This document shows positions 45,622-53,746 of a DNA stretch of 64,000 nucleotides, piece by piece. Origin of the DNA: Sphingobacterium sp. UBA7855 (GTDB lineage: Bacteria > Bacteroidota > Bacteroidia > Sphingobacteriales > Sphingobacteriaceae); assembly GCA_002500745.1 (NCBI GenBank), contig DLST01000012.1:266521-330520 (forward strand), in the 5' to 3' direction. Position 1 is the stretch's first letter. Each line of letters opens with the position of its first letter. The position numbers were made by a program, and so were the translations under genes. The notes under the pieces are model-generated. The model was given only the letters and a program-made list of their open reading frames with translations. It was not told the origin of the DNA and made no database searches.

Positions 45622-46113
45622 ATGAAAAAAATCAGATTAAAACTCATGTTATACCTATACAATTCGTCCTCCAAAGTGTATGCGAACATCTTCAAATGGA
45701 ACAAAAAACCATGGGGAATCTCAAAAGCAGATTTCATGAACTATCCAATTGGAAGCATTGGACATAACTTAGGACTTTTCTATAAAAGTAAGGGTTTCGA
45801 TGTCATGCCCAAATTGGAAAATCACGATGTCTTTCATATCTTGACTGAAACCGGAACAGAAATACAGGATGAAATTGCCATGCAATTCCTTCTGCTGGGT
45901 AATGGAAAGATCAGCTTGTATCTTATTGCGATGCTTCTTATTGGCGGTACTTTATTCCCCGAACACTTCGGTTACTATAAAAGACACTTTCAGAAGGGCC
46001 GATCGCTCCAAAGCTTTCACCGTTTAGAATTTAAAGAAATTCTGCACTGGCAATTAACGGAGATCCAAGTTGCCTTATACAGTAAAAATATTCAAATCAA
46101 CTTAAACAGCTGA
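45622..46113 (+). CDS. Coq4-like protein
   Basis: A 163-residue protein resembling the Coq4 family. It has the metal-binding signature HDxxH-x11-E exactly: His68, Asp69, His72 and Glu84 within ENHDVFHILTETGTEIQDE. A hydrophobic helix (about 97-113) follows. In mitochondria Coq4 is needed for ubiquinone synthesis, where it acts on the quinone ring. Bacteroidota use menaquinone, so a different quinone- or lipid-related role is expected here; this is inference. The ATG at 45622 is chosen; an earlier in-frame start at 45589 lies within the palindrome. It follows the winged-helix regulator by 51 nt. Confidence 0.72.
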   Translation: MKKIRLKLMLYLYNSSSKVYANIFKWNKKPWGISKADFMNYPIGSIGHNLGLFYKSKGFDVMPKLENHDVFHILTETGTEIQDEIAMQFLLLGNGKISLYLIAMLLIGGTLFPEHFGYYKRHFQKGRSLQSFHRLEFKEILHWQLTEIQVALYSKNIQINLNS

Positions 46114-46379
46114 GTCATGAACTATTATTAATTGCCCCGCTTTCATTAATAAACGATTTTATTGAAAGCACCAAAATAGCGAATAAGATCGGTCAGTATG
46201 AATACCTAACAACGTCATCTTTATGCGGTATTGATGCAAATGTTGCGTAAAAAATATAAATCAGGCATCCGACTAGTGATATCAAAAAGAGATCCTATTT
46301 TTATACTGCGTCTCACAATTATTGCCAAATTCTGTAACTTGCGAAGAAATTTTTCAGCGGCATAGAGACTTTTAAACAG

Positions 46380-48461
46380 ATGAAAAAACTTACAATATTT
46401 ACAATAGCAATTATGGCTTGCAACCTAAGCAATGCACAAGAAGGCAAAGACGGAAAAAAAGATAATAAATTGACATCGGAATCGTCGCAACCAATTACTC
46501 CCAGCACACTTTGGGATCTTGGACGTGTTTCGGCTGAAGGACTTTCTAAAGATGGTAAAACACTGGTGTATGGAGTCTCCAATTATAACCTGGAAAGTAA
46601 TTCAAGTGAAAAAAATCTATATACGGTTTCACTCACCAATGGAGCCGTTCATCAGTTCACCGATCAGAAAGGTGGCGAGTCAGTGGTTCAAATCGAAAAA
46701 AATGGCGATGTTATCTACTTGTCCAAAGGTCAACTCTGGAAAAAAAATCTGTCAATGGGAGAAGCAGTCCAATTAACGTCTGGTGACATGCAATTGGAAA
46801 ATGTTAAGTTTTCACCCGACGGAAAACAAATACTCTTCAGCCAGTCCGTTCTAGTAAAAAAATACCACAGCACGGATAAATACCCCGAATTGCCGAAGTC
46901 AGACGTTTATATCTATGACAACTTAGATTATAGACATTGGGACACCTTCAACGATGGTAAGTTCAGTCATCCTTTTGTAGCGAGTTTTGTGGATGGTAAA
47001 GTTGGTGAGCCGGTAGATCTGTTGAAGGACCAACCCTTCTATAGTCCGCAGGCGCCATTTGGTGGCGCTGAAGATTTCACTTGGTCTCCAGATAGCAAGG
47101 CCGTGTTGTATGTCTGCAAAAAGAAATTCGGAACAGATTACGCCGTTAGTACCAACACCGATATTTACAGGTTTGACATCGCTACTGGAACAACATCCAA
47201 CTTAACTGAGGGAATGAATGGGTATGATACCTCCCCAACATATTCTCCCGATGGAAAGAGCCTAACTTGGCTAAGCATGAAGACCGATGGGTATGAATCG
47301 GACAAAAATGACATCATATTATTTGACAAAAATAGTTCCATCCGTCTTAACCTAACAGCGCATTGGGACGGTACAGTCAATAGCTTTGTTTGGAGCAATG
47401 ACAATCGAAAAATCTATTTCACCGCTGCTACGAAAGGCACCGTACAATTATTTGAGCTTGAAGTCCCTACCAATATCAAAACAAAAGCCTTACCTAAGAT
47501 CCATCAAATTTCAGCCGGCGACTTTGATATCACGGGCATTGTAGGCCAGGTAGCTGATAAATTGATCGTCAGCTCCACAAAATTCACCCGCGCAACCGAG
47601 ATCTTTAGTTTTGACCTAAAAGGCAAGTCCTTAACTCCTGTCACCAGAGTCAATGATGCTAAGTATGCAAGGATTAGCGAAAACAAAATTGAGAAACGTA
47701 TCACCAAGGCATCCGATGGAGCAGATTTGTTTTCATGGGTCATTTATCCACCAAACTTTAACCCCGCAAAAAAATATCCAACTATACTTTATTGTGAAGG
47801 TGGCCCTCAATCTGCCCTCACGCAATTTTATTCATTCCGCTGGAACCTCCAGTTAATTGCATCGCAAGGTTATATTGTGATTGCGCCAAACCGTAGAGGG
47901 ATGCCTGGTTGGGGTGTAAAATGGAATGAGGCTATTTCTCAAGACTGGGGAGGTCAACCTATCCAGGATTACTTAGCAGCCATAGACGACATTTCCAAAG
48001 AATCTTACGTAGATACCGCACGCCGTGCGGCCATTGGAGCCAGCTATGGTGGCTATTCGGTTTACCAATTAGCGGGCGTACACCAAAACCGTTTCAAGAC
48101 GTTCATTGCGCACAATGGTTTGTTCGATATGAGAAGTTGGTATGGAACCACGGAAGAACTATTCTTTGCTAACCATGAATTGGGCGGTGGATATTGGGAA
48201 AGCAAAAATGAGAAATCTTACACAGCGTTCAATCCGATTGAAAAAGCAAATAATTGGCACACCCCGATTTTAATCTTTCAAGGTGGAAGAGATTACCGTG
48301 TTCCAATCGGACAGGGGCTGGCGGCATTCCAATTGGCTCAGCTCAAAAAGATTAAGAGCCGTCTAGTCTACCTTCCAGATGAAAATCATTGGGTACTGTC
48401 CGGGCAAAATGCGCAGGTTTGGCAAAATGAATTTTTCACCTGGCTGAAAGAAACCCTTTAG
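46380..48461 (+). CDS. S9-family serine peptidase (prolyl oligopeptidase/DPP type)
   Basis: A 693-residue exported peptidase. A signal peptide (about 1-19, ending SNAQ) precedes a WD40-like/beta-propeller region (about 50-430) with repeated SPDGK units, then the alpha/beta-hydrolase catalytic domain. The catalytic triad is Ser555 in GASYGGYS, Asp638 in GGRDYRVP and His670 in DENHWV. Family members trim peptides in the periplasm or act as acylaminoacyl- or dipeptidyl-peptidases; the exact specificity is not predictable by eye. Monocistronic with a strong terminator. Confidence 0.92.
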   Translation: MKKLTIFTIAIMACNLSNAQEGKDGKKDNKLTSESSQPITPSTLWDLGRVSAEGLSKDGKTLVYGVSNYNLESNSSEKNLYTVSLTNGAVHQFTDQKGGESVVQIEKNGDVIYLSKGQLWKKNLSMGEAVQLTSGDMQLENVKFSPDGKQILFSQSVLVKKYHSTDKYPELPKSDVYIYDNLDYRHWDTFNDGKFSHPFVASFVDGKVGEPVDLLKDQPFYSPQAPFGGAEDFTWSPDSKAVLYVCKKKFGTDYAVSTNTDIYRFDIATGTTSNLTEGMNGYDTSPTYSPDGKSLTWLSMKTDGYESDKNDIILFDKNSSIRLNLTAHWDGTVNSFVWSNDNRKIYFTAATKGTVQLFELEVPTNIKTKALPKIHQISAGDFDITGIVGQVADKLIVSSTKFTRATEIFSFDLKGKSLTPVTRVNDAKYARISENKIEKRITKASDGADLFSWVIYPPNFNPAKKYPTILYCEGGPQSALTQFYSFRWNLQLIASQGYIVIAPNRRGMPGWGVKWNEAISQDWGGQPIQDYLAAIDDISKESYVDTARRAAIGASYGGYSVYQLAGVHQNRFKTFIAHNGLFDMRSWYGTTEELFFANHELGGGYWESKNEKSYTAFNPIEKANNWHTPILIFQGGRDYRVPIGQGLAAFQLAQLKKIKSRLVYLPDENHWVLSGQNAQVWQNEFFTWLKETL

Positions 48462-48504
48462 GTAGGAAGGTGAAATCGTCCATCAAGTTTAAATGTTGTT
48501 ACCG

Positions 48505-48535
48505 AAAACGCCACGCCATGCGTGGCGTTTTTGTT
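48505..48535 (+). terminator. Intrinsic terminator of the S9 peptidase gene
   Basis: AAAACGCCACGC (48505-48516) pairs with GCGTGGCGTTTT (48520-48531) around a CAT loop; further T follow. It begins 44 nt after the stop codon. Confidence 0.9.
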
Positions 48536-48596
48536 TCCACTCAATTGACCTTCTCATTCTCCGCGTTATAAATCCATACCACGTTAATCATTATCC

Positions 48597-48682
48597 AGGG
48601 GTTTACAGGGGGTTAACAGGGGGTCTACAGCGGTTTACAGCGGTTTACCCCTATTAACCCCTTGTTACCACCCTGTAAAAAT
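48597..48682. repeat. Tandem 10/11-bp repeats with an inverted partial copy
   Basis: Five consecutive units: CAGGGGTTTA, CAGGGGGTTAA, CAGGGGGTCTA, CAGCGGTTTA and CAGCGGTTTA (48597-48648). They are followed by the inverted segment CCCCTATTAACCCCTTGTTACC and CCCTGTAAA, so the whole can fold into a long imperfect hairpin. The surrounding 422 bases (48462-48883) hold no convincing gene. Confidence 0.75.
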
Positions 48683-48718
48683 GGAGTTAAATCGGTGCTA
48701 ATGTAAAACTTGGTATAA

Positions 48719-48750
48719 GCTTGCTAACTAGAAGGTATTGGTTAGCAAGC
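48719..48750. repeat. Perfect 10-bp inverted repeat downstream of the tandem array
   Basis: GCTTGCTAAC (48719-48728) and GTTAGCAAGC (48741-48750) with a 12-nt spacer. No T run follows on either strand, so it is not a standard terminator. Confidence 0.5.
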
Positions 48751-48827
48751 ACACAATGCAGGGGAGCAAATTTAAGGCATTGAATGGGTTGACGAATTAC
48801 AATCCCAAAAGTCAACCTCTTGAAAAC

Positions 48828-48853
48828 AAAAAAGCCTGCAATATGCAGGCTTT
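48828..48853 (-). terminator. Intrinsic terminator of the MlaD-like gene
   Basis: AAAGCCTGCA (48831-48840) pairs with TGCAGGCTTT (48844-48853) around an ATA loop; the minus strand continues with a T-rich run. It is 30 nt beyond the stop. Confidence 0.85.
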
Positions 48854-48883
48854 CGCTATAAGATTATTTGTGTTTTCTAAACG

Positions 48884-49831
48884 CTACTTTTCACCCTTTT
48901 TTCCAAAAATAGAAAGCTTAATATATTTTCCAGGATTCTCTTTAACATCCTTCATCAGATAATCCATTTCTTTTGAAGCGTTATTCAGATTATTATATAA
49001 AGCTTCATCATTAAGCAATAATCCAATAGAACCCTTACCGTTGCTAATCTTACCGGTAATCTCCTGAAAATCATTAACGGCTGTATTTACTTTGTTCATG
49101 GTGTGTTCAAAATCCAATCGGGCCGCTTTGTCTGTGATATTATTTAAATTGGACATAATCGCATTGATCTTCTCTCCATTTTGTGAAAAGTTGGATGTAA
49201 TTGATTCCATGTTGGCCATGATGCGATTGAGTCTTCCCTTTTCGTTTCCAACTAGGCCTTCTACGTCTTTTGTGATTCCTTCCACATTTTTCAATGAGGT
49301 AGATATGCTATGAATGCTTCTTTTAAAGTCGTCCTGAAACTCCTTATCTAAAACATTATTCACAACGGACAGTGTTGAATCTAGTTTAATGGTAATGGTT
49401 TCGATCCTCTTTTGGATAGGCTCAACCTTATCCATAATATTCGGTTGGACACCTGAAGCTAAAAAATCACCATCCTTTGCTAATTCCTTACTGTTGCCCA
49501 TTTCAAAGACAATCGCTTTACTCCCCAGCAAATCTGTACTTGAAATTCTGGCAATTGTGTTTTTCGGCACGGCGTAATCAGAGTGAATTTTAAATTCTGT
49601 CTTAATTTTGCCATCAGGTTGGAGAATCATCTTGGATACACGTCCGATTTGATACCCGTTCACTAAAACAGGCTTGGATGGAGTTAATCCATCAACGGCC
49701 TCGTAGGTTGTGTAATAGGTGTTATCGCTACTAAAAACATCATTCCCTTTTAGAAAGCTATATCCAATAAATAATAAAACTATTGCAACCGTTGCTAATA
49801 TGCCGACCTTCGTCTCGTTTGATATTTTCAC
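48884..49831 (-). CDS. MlaD/MCE-family protein
   Basis: A 315-residue protein of the MCE family, which forms ring-shaped lipid-transfer assemblies in the periplasm. A short cytoplasmic N-terminus (MKISNETKVG) is followed by one membrane helix (about 9-26) and the MCE domain (about 38-115) with VDGLTPSKPVLVNGYQIGRV. The C-terminal half is a predicted helical coiled-coil region rich in Asn/Ser. Family members carry phospholipids between membranes with an MlaE/MlaF transporter, whose genes are not adjacent. The gene lies 61 nt downstream of the amidase gene on the same strand. Confidence 0.9.
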   Translation of the reverse strand: MKISNETKVGILATVAIVLLFIGYSFLKGNDVFSSDNTYYTTYEAVDGLTPSKPVLVNGYQIGRVSKMILQPDGKIKTEFKIHSDYAVPKNTIARISSTDLLGSKAIVFEMGNSKELAKDGDFLASGVQPNIMDKVEPIQKRIETITIKLDSTLSVVNNVLDKEFQDDFKRSIHSISTSLKNVEGITKDVEGLVGNEKGRLNRIMANMESITSNFSQNGEKINAIMSNLNNITDKAARLDFEHTMNKVNTAVNDFQEITGKISNGKGSIGLLLNDEALYNNLNNASKEMDYLMKDVKENPGKYIKLSIFGKKGEK

Positions 49832-49892
49832 AAATAATCTATTTAGTAATGATCATTAATTTAAGTTTAAAACAGCACAAAAGCAAATCTGT

Positions 49893-50693
49893 TTAGCGTT
49901 CTACGGAATTTTTATAGATTTTTATAGCAGAAACCAGATTATCAACAATCTCTTGTTGTCCCGCATCAGACAATAAGTAGCTTTCCTCTTCTCTATTACT
50001 TATAAATCCAATCTCGGTCAATACCGCTGGCATACCCGCTTCCGCAAGTACAGCTAACCCTTTCTCCCAGAAGCCTCTACTGTATCGACCAGCTTTCACG
50101 TACTCCCCCTCTATCATTTGCGCAAGACGTATACTTTTTTCGCGAAATCGATTTTTCATCAATGAGAAGATGATTGCACTTTCGGGATCTTTGGGATCAA
50201 ATCCCTGATAGTTTTCTTTATAATTGGATTCCAATAATAAGGATGCATTTTCACGAACAGCAGCATCCTGTTGGCCTAAACGATGTGAACCAGAGACCAA
50301 CGTTTCGGTACCGTGCGCACTAGAACCACTGGAATTACAGTGGATTGATATAAATAAATCTGCTTTATTAGCATTCGCTAAACGTATACGTTTATAAAGT
50401 TCCACAAATTCATCGGTCGTCCTTGTGTAGATGATCTTAATACCAGGAATATCTTTCTGAATCTGCTTTCCTAATTTTAAAGCCACATCTAAAGCGACAT
50501 TTTTTTCCAAAGATCGTCTTCCTTGTGCACCGGTATCCTTACCACCATGGCCAGCATCAATTACGATTGTCCTTATCTGGTACTCCGGAGGCTCGGGCTG
50601 CCCATTGTTTAATTTGAAAGAATTCAATAAAAAAAATCCCAAAGTAGCCAACATGACGCTACACCATTTTCTAATTCTTAAATCTGATTTCAT
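49893..50693 (-). CDS. N-acetylmuramoyl-L-alanine amidase (Amidase_3)
   Basis: A 266-residue exported zinc amidase that cuts the bond between MurNAc and the stem peptide, used in daughter-cell separation or wall turnover. A signal/anchor segment (about 10-25) precedes the catalytic domain with VIDAGHGGKDTGA (zinc His), SLEKNVALDVALKLG (zinc Glu), FISIHCNSS (zinc His) and LTEIGFISNREEESYL (catalytic Glu). No LysM or SH3 domain is present. It is likely co-transcribed with the MlaD-like gene, 61 nt apart. Confidence 0.93.
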   Translation of the reverse strand: MKSDLRIRKWCSVMLATLGFFLLNSFKLNNGQPEPPEYQIRTIVIDAGHGGKDTGAQGRRSLEKNVALDVALKLGKQIQKDIPGIKIIYTRTTDEFVELYKRIRLANANKADLFISIHCNSSGSSAHGTETLVSGSHRLGQQDAAVRENASLLLESNYKENYQGFDPKDPESAIIFSLMKNRFREKSIRLAQMIEGEYVKAGRYSRGFWEKGLAVLAEAGMPAVLTEIGFISNREEESYLLSDAGQQEIVDNLVSAIKIYKNSVER

Positions 50694-50792
50694 TGAATAA
50701 TTATTTGCTCTACTATAAACGAATCAAAATGAGTCAATATTATTTGTTGAATAGATAACGATATTTAACATATTTTCTATTGCTTTTTTGAC

Positions 50793-50800
50793 TAATTTTG
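50793..50800 (+). promoter_or_regulatory. -7 element of lptD
   Basis: TAATTTTG, exact TAnnTTTG match, 38-45 nt before the likely start codon. No TTG is present at the 20-nt spacing. Confidence 0.45.
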
Positions 50801-50837
50801 TCTCTCGAAGTTTAACATTATTTCACAAAAATAACAT

Positions 50838-53525
50838 TTGTCTTTAATTTTGAAGTCGTTAATCAACATTTTAACACTATTTATCATTCTTGCAGTGAGC
50901 ACTGCTAGTCATGCTCAAAGTAGTATTCCATTAAAACAGAACGGACTTCAAAGTAAGAACCCTACTTCGACGACCAATAAGTTGCAAGATACCAGTAAGA
51001 CTAAAGCGGGCGACACGACCAAATCTGTCCGGGATACCACCAAGAAAAAAGGAGGTGGCCTGCAGGCAGAAGTCAGCATTATCGCGGTGGATTCGCAAAA
51101 ATCCGAAGTTGCAAAAAACATCAGTCACCTTTATCGTGGTGCAAAGGTTAAATATCAGGATTTTGAACTTTCTGCTGATTATATCCGTCTTGACCGAAAC
51201 AAGAAAAAGATTTTTGCTTCCGGAATTTATGATAAAACCGGCAAATATGTAGGGCGTCCTATCGTTATTATGGGAAATGGCGAATCACCTAAAACGGTGG
51301 ATTCACTCTATTATGATTACGAGAAACAGGAAGGAAATACCTATGGTATTATGACCGAGGTGGATGGTGGATATATCCAGGCCAATATTGTTAGAAAGAA
51401 CATTTACGACGAAATGTCTATCTATAAGGGGCTTTACAGTACTTGTAATCTGCCCTACCCACATACCCATTTTGGTATCCATATTACCAAGGGTATTGTC
51501 ACTAAAAACCAGATTATTTCTGGACCAGCTTATCTAGTGGTCATGGGCGTACCAATGCCTGTGGCATTTCCCTTCGCTTTCTTTCCAAAACCGGATAAAA
51601 GGGCTTCTGGCTTTCTCTTTCCTTCTTTCGGAGAAGATTACACCAGAGGGTTTTCCATGCGTGATTTAGGCTGGTATTTGGCCTTCAATGATTATTGGGA
51701 TAGTGAAATTCGAGGTTCATTGTACTCAAAAGGTTCGTGGGAAGCCTCCATCAATACACGCTATACTGTCAATTATAAATTTAACGGTGGTTTTAATATC
51801 CGTTATGCCAATACCAAAGTTGGCGTGGAAGGAACATCTAATTATGGCTCCAACAAAGATTTTAACGTCACTTGGAACCATACCCAGCGCCAAGAAGCCA
51901 ATCCCGGAACGTCTTTCTCCGCCAGTGTAAACTTCGGTACCACTTCTTTCTTTCAAAATACAGGAACTGGCAGTACACTAAATACCTATGAAAATCTTGC
52001 GCGTAACCGAATGGGATCATCCATCAGTTACGGGAAAGTATTTGCAGACGGAAAGATAAACCTGACAGCCAGCTTAACCCATAATCAGGATATGGCTACA
52101 CGCAGTATACAAATGAGTTTACCGAATATCAGCTTAAACGTATCTTCTTTCAATCCATTTGACAGCAAAGACCGTGTCGGTGAACAAAAATGGTATCAGC
52201 GTATCAATGTAGGATATAGTTTTCAGGCGCAGAACTCGGTGAGCACTATTGATACATTGTTATTTAAACCGGGGGGCTTCAAAAAATTCCAAAATGGTTT
52301 CCAACACAATATCCCGATCAGTTTGTCGCTAAACGCGTTTAAATATTTTCAGTTTAATACCAGTGTCAATTATACAGAGCGTTGGTATTTGCAAAGCACC
52401 AGACAACGCTTTGATAATACAGCTGCAGGTTATACGCAACGTATTGACACCGTCCAGGGATTCAATCGTGCTTACGATTACTCCGTATCCACCGGACTTT
52501 CGACTAAGATCTATGGTATGTATCCCAAGATCGGTAAAATTCAGGCCATCCGACACGTGGTTACACCGTCCATCAACCTGAACTATAGACCTGACTTTTC
52601 GGATCCGAAATATGGCTTCTATCAGCAGTATAACGACCAATATGGAAATAGAAATGTATACTCCATTTTTAGTCAGGGTGTGTATGGCTCTCCTTCCGCA
52701 GGAAAATCAGCAGGTATAGGTTTTTCCATCGACAATAACATCGAAGCTAAAGTGAAAAGCAAATCGGATACCACAGATGGAGGGTTTAAGAAAATCCCTA
52801 TTCTTCAGGGTCTAACCTTCAGCGGAAATTACAACTTCGTTGCCGATTCACTTAAATTGTCCCCTATCACCTTCTCTGGCCGTACCGCTTTTTTCGACCA
52901 AAAGATGAATGTCAACTTCAACGGTACTTTTGACCCCTATTCAGTGAATGAAAATGGTGTTCGCGTCAATCGATATGCCATAAAGGATGGTAGCCTGGCG
53001 CGTCTGACAAATTTCGGTCTTTCTTTTGACTATAGCCTGAACCCCAAAGCTGCAAAATCACGTAATAATAACATCGATTCGTTAAGAAAAGAAATGTCCG
53101 GCGCAGGTATGACTCCCGAACAGGCACAGGCCTTAGCTAGAATCAGCTCAGATCCAAATGCATTCGTAGATTTTAATATTCCTTGGAATCTTGCGGCATC
53201 GTTCAGTTTCAATACGTCCAAATCATTCAACTCGAGCACGCGAAGAATGGAGAGCCAATTTACAAGTACCTTAAACTTACATGGTGACTTCAGCGTTACG
53301 CCAAAATGGAAAGTTACTTTTCAATCGGGATACGATTTTAAACAAAAGGAAGTGGTCATGACCTCTTTCAATATCTATCGAGATCTGCATTGCTGGGATA
53401 TGTCGTTCGGCTGGATGCCTTTTGGGCGATACCGAAGTTATAATGTGACGATCCGGGCTAAGGCTTCGATCTTACAAGATCTTAAGCTTACAAAAAGAGC
53501 AAGTTCAGGAGGCAGTTATTTTTAA
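50838..53525 (+). CDS. lptD: LPS assembly outer-membrane protein LptD-like
   Basis: An 895-residue outer-membrane protein. A signal peptide (ending STASHAQ) and a Ser/Thr/Lys-rich linker (about 28-85) precede a periplasmic LptA-like jelly-roll region (about 85-200) containing LYRGAKVKYQDFELSADYIRLD, then a large beta-barrel. The strand LPYPHTHFGIHITKG and FPFAFFPKPDKRASGFLFPSFGE are typical of the LptD family, which inserts LPS into the outer leaflet. No ATG is present: the frame opens at 50835 and TTG codons at 50838 and 50850 are the only standard starts. Either gives a signal peptide. Confidence 0.87.
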   Translation: MSLILKSLINILTLFIILAVSTASHAQSSIPLKQNGLQSKNPTSTTNKLQDTSKTKAGDTTKSVRDTTKKKGGGLQAEVSIIAVDSQKSEVAKNISHLYRGAKVKYQDFELSADYIRLDRNKKKIFASGIYDKTGKYVGRPIVIMGNGESPKTVDSLYYDYEKQEGNTYGIMTEVDGGYIQANIVRKNIYDEMSIYKGLYSTCNLPYPHTHFGIHITKGIVTKNQIISGPAYLVVMGVPMPVAFPFAFFPKPDKRASGFLFPSFGEDYTRGFSMRDLGWYLAFNDYWDSEIRGSLYSKGSWEASINTRYTVNYKFNGGFNIRYANTKVGVEGTSNYGSNKDFNVTWNHTQRQEANPGTSFSASVNFGTTSFFQNTGTGSTLNTYENLARNRMGSSISYGKVFADGKINLTASLTHNQDMATRSIQMSLPNISLNVSSFNPFDSKDRVGEQKWYQRINVGYSFQAQNSVSTIDTLLFKPGGFKKFQNGFQHNIPISLSLNAFKYFQFNTSVNYTERWYLQSTRQRFDNTAAGYTQRIDTVQGFNRAYDYSVSTGLSTKIYGMYPKIGKIQAIRHVVTPSINLNYRPDFSDPKYGFYQQYNDQYGNRNVYSIFSQGVYGSPSAGKSAGIGFSIDNNIEAKVKSKSDTTDGGFKKIPILQGLTFSGNYNFVADSLKLSPITFSGRTAFFDQKMNVNFNGTFDPYSVNENGVRVNRYAIKDGSLARLTNFGLSFDYSLNPKAAKSRNNNIDSLRKEMSGAGMTPEQAQALARISSDPNAFVDFNIPWNLAASFSFNTSKSFNSSTRRMESQFTSTLNLHGDFSVTPKWKVTFQSGYDFKQKEVVMTSFNIYRDLHCWDMSFGWMPFGRYRSYNVTIRAKASILQDLKLTKRASSGGSYF

Positions 53526-53539
53526 AATAACTGCTTTTT
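53512..53539 (+). terminator. Intrinsic terminator of lptD
   Basis: GCAGTTATTTT (53512-53522) pairs with AAAATAACTGC (53524-53534), followed by five T. The upstream arm includes the last codons and the stop is within the hairpin. Confidence 0.8.
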
Positions 53540-53746
53540 CTTTTCAGAAGCCCCCTATCAAATGCATATTAGTCGTTCCGCCGAATCGCAATTTTATGTA
53601 AGTTTATATCCTGAATCGTCCGATGTTGATTTTTTATTTTTAAGCTTTGGCGTAAGGAAACTGTATGCTGAAAGGTTAGAAAGATCAAACAATATACCCA
53701 AATGCATATGATCAATTACGGCGAAGTGTTAAACAATTACAACAAG

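Noticed and set aside
46139..46169. Hairpin GCTTTCA...TGAAAGC after the Coq4-like gene
   Set aside because: Imperfect stem and no T run; not strong enough to call a terminator.
48738..48962. A 74-codon plus-strand frame across the end of the MlaD-like gene
   Set aside because: It starts with a weak codon inside the inverted repeat, runs through a terminator and then over the coding region of another gene on the opposite strand.
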